DNA from: Orbilia blumenaviensis
Taxonomy: Eukaryota; Ascomycota; Orbiliomycetes; Orbiliales; Orbiliaceae
Direction of reading: 5' to 3'
DNA length: 64,000 nucleotides
NCBI GenBank assembly: GCA_036872755.1
Contig: JAVHNS010000004.1
Span: 496,001-560,000, forward strand
The notes beneath the pieces are model-generated. The model saw only the letters and a program-made list of their open reading frames with translations, was not told the DNA's origin and ran no database searches. Shown here in pieces: positions 56,901 to 64,000 of this stretch. The first letter of the stretch is position 1. The number at the start of each line of letters is the position of its first letter. The position numbers and the translations under genes were made by a program.

Positions 56901-57392
56901 CTTAATAATGAGCCTTCATGAATTTGTGTCCAGAACATATATTATGGGCACCAACATTGCAACTTGAGACCGTACCTTGCATGGATATGCTCTCACGTTC
57001 TTGATTCCAACAGCAACCATGAAAAGAGTTCCTCCATCCGTAGTTGTGGCAGAGCCAGTACGATCAGTACTTATCCCGCTCATACATATATCGCATGCGA
57101 ATAGATTTCATTGAATGATTATACGTACAGAGGGGGATTGCTACATGAATATCGAATCGAAAATAGAAGGGGTAAGTGACAACGACTGTATAAGTACGTA
57201 TATTATGATATATACTAAAAGGAAGGAATTTTTTTCTTGGATTGATTCACAATCTTAGACCCTTGGCCTCCGGAGGACAAGAATCTGGCCTCGGCAATGG
57301 AACCTGCACGTTGCCCGGGTTGCGCAGGTTCAACCACCTCTTTTTTTTTTTTGTTGATGGATGCAACTTTTTTGCAAAGTTCTTGCATTCAT
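53973..57392. other. trehalase promoter and gene-free region
   Basis: About 3.4 kb without a supported gene. Near the trehalase start is a strong TATA box (54011-54018). A GTGGTGGTGGTGG run lies at about 54153-54166. Frames at 54473-54871 and 55575-55943 have no domain features. The stretch 57180-57392 is the 3' flank of the cutinase gene and includes a T12 run at 57341-57352. Confidence 0.5.
54011..54018 (-). promoter_or_regulatory. TATA box of the acid trehalase gene
   Basis: Minus-strand TATATAAA, 39-46 bp upstream of the ATG at 53972, implying a very short 5' leader. Confidence 0.55.
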
Positions 57393-58151
57393 CTAGGAGA
57401 GGCCAGCAGCCCTGATCCTAGCAGTCAAGAAGCTGACGGCTTCTGGAACTCTTCGGACGTAATCAAGATGGGCCGGGAGAATTGTGAGGGTGCCAGCACA
57501 GACTGCGTCTCCAATATTGCAGATGATTTTAGTCTTCTCGGTTGGGAAGTTCGGGATACGACCTCCATCTTGCAAGTTTTGAGTATCCCCATAGGTGACG
57601 ATTCCAGCGATCTTGGCCTTGACAGCAGAGGAGAGGTTTTCAACAGCTCGGTGTGTCAGTGCAGCCCCTTGACTGTAGCCACCTCCAACGAGAATCGAAT
57701 TTGGACACTTGGAAGCTGCGTCGTTGAAGAGGGCGCGCATTTCCGCGATTCCAGCGGGGTCAGCACCACCTGGGAGAAAGTTGGTGGAAAGAAGAGCTGC
57801 ATAGTCAATTCCCTCAACTGCAACTCGGCTTGCGCCAAAGGCCGTCTTCAACCCTTGCCCAGTTGGTGGACCAACAGTCGAGCCCTAAGGTCATCATTAT
57901 AATATTAGCCTGGTATGCTTAGACAGCAATTGAGAAATATATTCATAGATTTAGATTATGCTTACCAAATTACCGATCTCAGTCGACCCTCTGGCAAAGA
58001 AAAAAATAACGGGCTTGCAGCCGCCTCGAGTATACTCGTTCTCGGTGATACCAACACTTTGTCGCTTCTCGAGCCCAGATTCCGTATCAAAACGAGTAGG
58101 GACGGCGGCCGCAAGAGTGGCAAGGGCAGCAATGATGAGTTGGATCTTCAT
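57393..58151 (-). CDS. cutinase
   Basis: Two exons on the minus strand, 58151-57966 and 57884-57393, encode 225 aa, typical for cutinases (CE5). The signal peptide is MKIQLIIAALATLAAAVP, followed by a short pro-region ending in the dibasic KR (LEKRQ). The catalytic triad is complete: Ser133 in GGGYSQGAALTHRAVE, Asp188 in NIGDAVCAG and His201 in LPAHLDYV. The oxyanion-loop ARGSTEIGNLG is formed across the phase-0 intron. Cys residues for two disulfides are present (GGCKP with SKCPNS; IICNIGD with AVCAG). The enzyme is secreted and hydrolyses cutin and related esters, a hallmark of plant-associated fungi. The gene is isolated in gene-poor sequence. A GATATAAAG TATA-like element lies about 185 bp upstream. 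Confidence 0.96.
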
Positions 58152-58333
58152 TTTTCTGGTTGAGGGTAGCTAAGATACTCAATATCTTTATGAAAGGTAG
58201 CTGTTCTAGGTGAGTTAAGTGTAATGTGATCAGGTTTATGAGATACTGATGGTGTTTGGGCGAGCTGGTATCCAGGAGGATTGCTGATGTTGATGATAGT
58301 GGGATACCTTGAGGAGGAGGACGGCGACTCCAT

Positions 58334-58342
58334 CTTTATATC
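58334..58342 (-). promoter_or_regulatory. TATA-like box of the cutinase gene
   Basis: Minus-strand GATATAAAG, about 183-191 bp upstream of the cutinase ATG. I do not see an unambiguous regulator site nearby. Confidence 0.35.
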
Positions 58343-61300
58343 TATTGATCGTGATATAGATATCTATCGATATGGGTGTTGTTACCTGTAGTTCGAAGAA
58401 CCAAATGGGCTCAGTTCTCCGTCGAAAGGTCATTCTGCCGCTCTATACCCTCGGCTAGTGCTTCAACGATTTGAAAGTTGAAGTTGTCTTGGAAGCAGAA
58501 GGATCTTTGCCAGTGGTTTTTCATGATCATATGACGTTCAAGATCTTCGTTTCAGCCGTGCCCTCAGAGGTATTGGTATCATTAATTACTAGCTTTGCCT
58601 CGGGACCCCGCTTTATCGGACGAAGTGGATCACTCATGCAGCCGATCCGTGGCTCCTACTTGCTCAGTCGAAACTAACTTCCTACACACCTAAGCACGAA
58701 AGTGACAGGGTATACCGGTAGCAAACGCAATTCTATAGTTCTATATAGCTCAAGATATCTTCGGTATTAGTAGCTACTCAATTTGGTACGTCTATTGATG
58801 CATGATATATCCCTGCATATAGGTGGGATGAGGTATGGGGAGCAGTCGAGATCCGGCACACAGGATGCCCCGAATTCCAAGAAATTATCTTAATATTATA
58901 AGTTTAGCTAAAAAGGCTTTGGATCGAGGGCCTATAGGTACTGTACAACTTGGATTCACACCTGTATATCTTCATAGGATATGTCGAGATTAGAAGGACA
59001 TGTATCCCACTAGTCTAGGAACTATAGGTCTTGTTAGGGCAAGAATCGAGATACCTTCGGGGGCGATATGGAATATCTAATTCTTTCGATAGTTGGAACG
59101 TTTGCCCTAGATCTGCCCCACACCAAGCTTCGAAGGCAAATACCCCAGAAAACCCAAGCGGGTATATGCTGGACACCAAGTACTATCTGTGGGGTAGATG
59201 GGCTGATTAAGTAAAATATTCTGACTTGAATCCGACCCTGGCTAAGGTAAAATGTAGGAATGGTACAGGGTTATTGATGGCTTGCGGCTCACAGATATCA
59301 TGAAAGCTTGGGCTGCCTTAGAGGTATGTTTCGATGTGATCCATGCGTATCGAGGCCAGCTGGTGTCTTCAATCTCGGTCCCGTTCGGTCAGCTGCATAA
59401 TTTTATCTTGCTAACTCGTGCTACACAATTTAGTTCCAACGGAAGGGAAAGCGAGGATTCCGGTCTTGTTGAAAATGTTCTGCGAAAGTCCTCGTTAGTT
59501 CCAAAAGCTTATTGTTGACCAGCCAAGTTGACCCACTTACCGAGGCATATGTGGAAAAGTGGAGACGATGCCTGCACCAGTAACGCCAAGCCCAGGGTTA
59601 AGTCTGGGGAGCCTGGGTCTGTGCACATAATTCTTGCTCGAGAGCCAGGTTTGAGCCATCGTGATCATCCGGATATCCAAACTGATGCTCTGCAGATAAA
59701 GAGCGGTTGCTTAGCACTAGGCCTACGAGTTTTGCGTGGCTAGAGCGTATGCTCGGCTGTGCTTGGAGGAAAAATTCGAACACCACTGGTCCTTCCCTAA
59801 CACATACTAAATTCAGCTCGTTACTTTATTGATTCAAGTCGACCAGCAGCATAGTTGAATTTTTCGATTTCTTGAACCTATACAGTTCGGCTTAAAATTC
59901 GGCTGGTAGTTTAGACGTTCGTGGCAGCTATGTAGACAACGAAGGTATCGGCACGGCGTAGCGAAACCTAAATTAGATTCAGACCCGAGAATAAGGAGGC
60001 AAGAGGCATCCTGAAATTAGTAGTTATGTCGACTTCCCATACAAAAATCCTGTGTAAATATCCTTTCGTTATCCTTTGCTTTCTTTTCATTCCCTATCCA
60101 CGGACAGAGGCCAGACATCGCCCTGTTTGTATACGAGGACATCCCGATAAGTTTATGCGCCGTCGGGTCATCTGTCTCGAAATACTCGCTCATAGTCGGT
60201 CGGTCATACGAAAGTTTCGGAGATTTAGGAATTTAGGCTGGGGCCGAGTACGAGTATTGGCAAAGGGTTCCTCTTCAGCAAAATAGCTGGTATATACTAG
60301 TTATGCTTACAAACTTTGAACTTGCGAACTAGCCCGTGTTAGTCTGTGCGGGAGGATGACTCGCGTTTTTCGAGAGAGGCTCATAGATGAAGTTAGGTAC
60401 CTCCTACGGACCTGCGGAGGAAGCCAGGGGTTAAAACACGTTTTATGTCTAATTTGGTGGGATCGAGCCAGTAAATAGCAGGAATCAGTCTTTAATGTAG
60501 CCCGGACCACCCTACTACCGCGACTGCCTTTGTAATATCCCACTGAGATGTACATAGTGCTGAAATAACCGAGGTGGTCAGCCAAAATTCACCCGAAGGT
60601 AAGAGATCTGGATTCAAGGTGCAGCAGCGAGCCTATATGGGATCTTGTATGCGTGGATGGGGGAGAAGCGGGGAACAAGGAAGTACTGAGGCTAATACCC
60701 CACAAATGCCTTACACCATGCTCCGGGTATTAATCTGTGTCAAAGCTAAAAGACAGACTAAAGGAACCGCCTGAAAGACAAATAAAGTAGTGCCACAACG
60801 GTAGCCTTGATCTAGCTGACGAAAGGCAGCACTTATAATTACCCGTGAATAGATTGAGCCATATACTGAATCCGAAAGGTCTGAGCGGCCATAGTATATC
60901 ACTTATCAAGCCAATACTATTCGGGTACTCGCCAAAACTGGCAGTATTTCGCTCATACTTTCACATGATTCCACAAGACATTAAGTCTCGACACTCGAAT
61001 CTTTCTCTGGTTTCCCTCTAGAAAGTCCGCAAGTACTAGACAATTTTGTAAAATCATACTTTGTGTCAGTCGAGTCTATGGTCCTTGGATTCTTTAGTTG
61101 ATATTGCGCCTGGAAGTGCTTACCTCCGTAAATCATCTTATAATCGGACTTAAATATATGTACATGTTGATTTCGGGGATTTTAAAGCCGACTCGTTACT
61201 ATATATGCCAATATAGTTGTAACGGGCGGCGTACGCCTTGCGCAGCAAACTTTTCCCACCGTTGCATACGACTTTTGATACCCTTAACGCTAAATGAAAC

Positions 61301-64000
61301 AAAGGAACAACCAACCTAGATGCGACTTAATGCATTTAATATTGGCCCATTGGAAAGAATATATACAGAGACTAGAGGGCTTGCAGCACAATGTTATCAC
61401 TTGCTCTATGACAGTACACAAGCTAATTCGTGTTGTTGACTTTGCAGAGCCAAATATCTAGCGTTAAGGATTCTTTGTACCGCTGAAAATCCGAACAGAT
61501 GCTATAATATGTAGGCGACGGTTGATAGGACAAATAAGTGTTATGCAAATCGTCCTATCTTATCCTATATATGAGATACTGATTCGTCTAGAGCTAGTCA
61601 GCTCGCAAGGTTACACAGGGCAGTCGGTATGTTGTGTTGTGGGTGTTGCATTTTCTAAAAGGTATTCTTGTTCCATTCCGTTTTTTGTGCAACACAAATT
61701 CCTGGCCTCTGGTTACGAGACTGGAGGCTAGCATTAGGGTCGAAATATTGCATTCAAATCTCTCTTTTTTTTGTCAGCATGTCAATGCAGCAAGCTGTGT
61801 CTTGGGCATTCAGATTCTGATAACTGGGTATATCAAGTGCAGTTTATGTTATCGGAGGAGAGAATCCATTAATGCATTTATCGGCGTCTCTACTTATTGC
61901 ACTGGAAAGGTAAGAAGGGGAAATACGAATCCGCGGCTGGTATTAGTGTTTAAAGTACCGAGTAGAAAAGCATTAGTAGTAAACTAGTTGGGTTCGGATT
62001 GGCAAGGGGGTTCTGAAAAGCCTGGTATTTTCTTAGCTTCAACCATAGAATTCTCAGACCAAACGTGGGACTAATGGTCCGTGGGAGCCAGAGATAAGAC
62101 TCCTGCCGGCCGGCAGGATGATACGTTTTCTATGCAAGGAGTTCATCGCCATGCTATCCTGCATGCAGTTTTGCTTAACGGCGTGTCGGACCGGCCAATG
62201 AGGTACCAAATTCGTCCAATCCGGAGCCAGGATATCGGCAGGATCCCATGGTCCTCTTGTGCCGATCAGGTACCTGATTTAACATACCCTTGAGAGAGCA
62301 CAACTTCATACAGGGAAAGAAAAAGGAATGAAAATAAAAACAAAAGCGAAGAAACAAAGGGTCTGAGCTGAGCAATTTGTAGCTTCGAATAGCTAAGCAG
62401 TTTGGGCAAAGAAAGGAACCGTCTGTTTGGAAGACGAGATCTTTCTCAAGAGTATCCCGCACGTGTGGTAGTATGTATCCAAATGATTGAGACTTTGAAC
62501 TGAAACTTGGTTCAGCCGCTCTTCCCGCGTGAAGCGAGGCTATGATTAGGGGGATAATAGTACCGAAAGAACCGCTCAGATCTCTACTTTGTACCGTACG
62601 GGTCGTAAATGGCCGATTAGTAGAGCACACGATGCTCGATGCTGCAAAAAAGGCATGGAATTCACGGGGTTCATTCGCTTAAAATTTCTCCATTTCATGG
62701 TGTTCCGCTCGCTGAGAGTGCCCGTGCATTGCAAAGTTTTTTTTTTTGGCACATATTTGGTCCATGGTATAATTCTACAATTTTGGAAATATCCATCGCG
62801 GATTCCTCCAGAGGTGAGAGTAAGCAACAGACCCACGGGCCAATCCGGCATGAAAGTATGAAGCGCGTAAGCATCAGCTGGATCGTCTCGTTTCTTGTGC
62901 TTTTGGGCTTATAGAGGGCTGACTTTTTTAACTTGATCATTGAGGCGTCCGGAATATTGCGAACAGCCCTCCTGTCAAAATAAATCCGGACTTTCCCCTC
63001 AGGTCCACATTCTGAGACAGCTGAACTAGACTAAATTACTTAGGAATCAAATTTCTGGTAATACTTGTCACGTATGCTATCCGCACTATTTTCTTCTCTC
63101 TTAGGATCTCCCCAATTATAAGTCGCGGATTATAAGACCCGGGAACGTGGCGTCACGATTAATCGATTAACGAATATGCCCTTACATGCATATATTGGCT
63201 GTGCTGGATGTTACGTTCAGAGGCCGCGAAGGGCTTTGCAATTGCTTTATTATCAAATTCGACAATTCTATCTTGTGGGGGGGAAGGAGGAAGAAAAAAA
63301 AAAAAAAAAAAAAAAAACAATAGTAAGCATAGAAACTCGTCGTGAAGGAAGAGAAGGAAATAGCTCTCCTGGATACCTGTGTGCAAGATGGGAGAAGGTT
63401 TGCAAATTTGGGGGCAAGGAACGTTAGTTCCTGTGGGGAAAGCGACGGTCGAAGATATCTTGCCTTCCATATAGGGTAGTGGATGAACATGAGCGCATAG
63501 TACAATCCGTTCACGACTGAAACCTATAAAAACATGTTCGAGTTGGGTTGGGCATAACAATCTACGAAAGAGTTTTCTTCAATGTTGCGATATGCCTGCG
63601 AATAGCTCGATATGCCTTGTGCTTGTTGGCCAGTGCCCGGTGCCTACCCAGCATACCTATTGTTTCGGGACGTTGCAGCCTCAAACGGAGGAATCAAGAA
63701 CTTCCCATTGGAATGCCGCACTCGCAGCTGGGTGTTTGAATATGTAGATTCTGGACAGGCGGTCTAGCGAGAGGACGCGCCACACTTTTAAAAGGAACTT
63801 TGGCCCTGTCTGAATTCCAGGCAGGTACCGAAATTTCGAATACGAAGGTTAACTCCTCGTAATAGGCTATCGATCGATACCCGTCCGTGCGCGAGGATTA
63901 ATAGCCAACCGGATCCTGATACGAACTGTTTGTTATATGTTGGTTGGAGTCTTGTCTCTTACGGTCGCTCGTTTGCAGCGATGTCTTATTTGGGATTCGG
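58343..64000. other. gene-free terminal region
   Basis: About 5.7 kb without a supported gene. On both strands the frames are shorter than about 150 codons, have no domain and are often interrupted. The sequence is rich in TATA, TATC and GATA words, consistent with relaxed or mutated non-coding DNA. It contains an A24 tract at 63294-63317. Decayed transposons are plausible, but no terminal repeat or reverse-transcriptase motif could be identified. Confidence 0.45.
63294..63317. repeat. homopolymer A24
   Basis: Twenty-four consecutive A preceded by GGGGGGG-AAGGAGGAAG. The purine-rich run ending in poly-A could be the 3' end of a retroposed element, but I see no target-site duplication by eye. 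Confidence 0.85.

Noticed and set aside
57297..57902. 201-codon plus-strand frame
   Set aside because: It is antisense to the second exon of the cutinase gene.

Overview
The window is filamentous ascomycete (Pezizomycotina) nuclear DNA. The evidence is short introns of about 45-120 bp with GTAAGT/GTATGT-type donors and CTAAC/CTGAC-like branch sites, low gene density, and typical fungal genes: NTE1, MTQ2, acid trehalase, a cutinase, a Zn-cluster protein and an AA1-like secreted protein. The gene set fits a plant-associated fungus, possibly Leotiomycetes, but the order is a guess. No rRNA, confident tRNA, CRISPR or intact transposon was seen.

Region by region: 1-1.8 kb has no intact gene. At 1.8-4.2 kb MTQ2 (-) and a pfkB sugar kinase (+) are divergent. 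From 4.5 to 14.8 kb three minus-strand orphan genes (4506-6248, 6723-7954, 12885-14848) share a gene layout and a 48-52 codon phase-0 exon; a small secreted AA1-like protein (9294-9812) sits among them in gene-poor DNA. NTE1 (16.0-20.8 kb, five exons, 1,524 aa) has a cluster of CACGTG boxes upstream. Next are a GPI-anchor-like secreted protein (21.2-23.0 kb), a membrane-anchored degenerate aspartic-protease-like protein (24.2-26.0 kb), guanine deaminase (26.7-28.2 kb), an 88-aa probably mitochondrial protein (29.6 kb), a WW-domain protein (30.7-32.4 kb) and a DUF427 protein (33.6-34.1 kb). A Zn-cluster/ankyrin-type gene with an apparent 1-nt frameshift lies at 34.9-37.2 kb. After about 3 kb of AT-rich sequence with TAGGTACC-type repeats come a single-pass membrane protein (40.5-41.8 kb) and a 1,039-aa RING-IBR coiled-coil protein (43.6-46.7 kb). 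About 4 kb without a convincing gene precedes the secreted acid trehalase (50.8-54.0 kb). A cutinase lies alone at 57.4-58.2 kb, and the last 5.8 kb has no convincing gene.

The genes do not form one pathway. They are housekeeping genes (translation termination, lipid turnover, purine salvage, trehalose use) interspersed with secreted or surface proteins in gene-poor stretches. The best candidate for something undescribed is the three-gene orphan family. Splice sites were worked out by hand from donor/acceptor consensus and reading phase; where phases do not fit, the entry says so.
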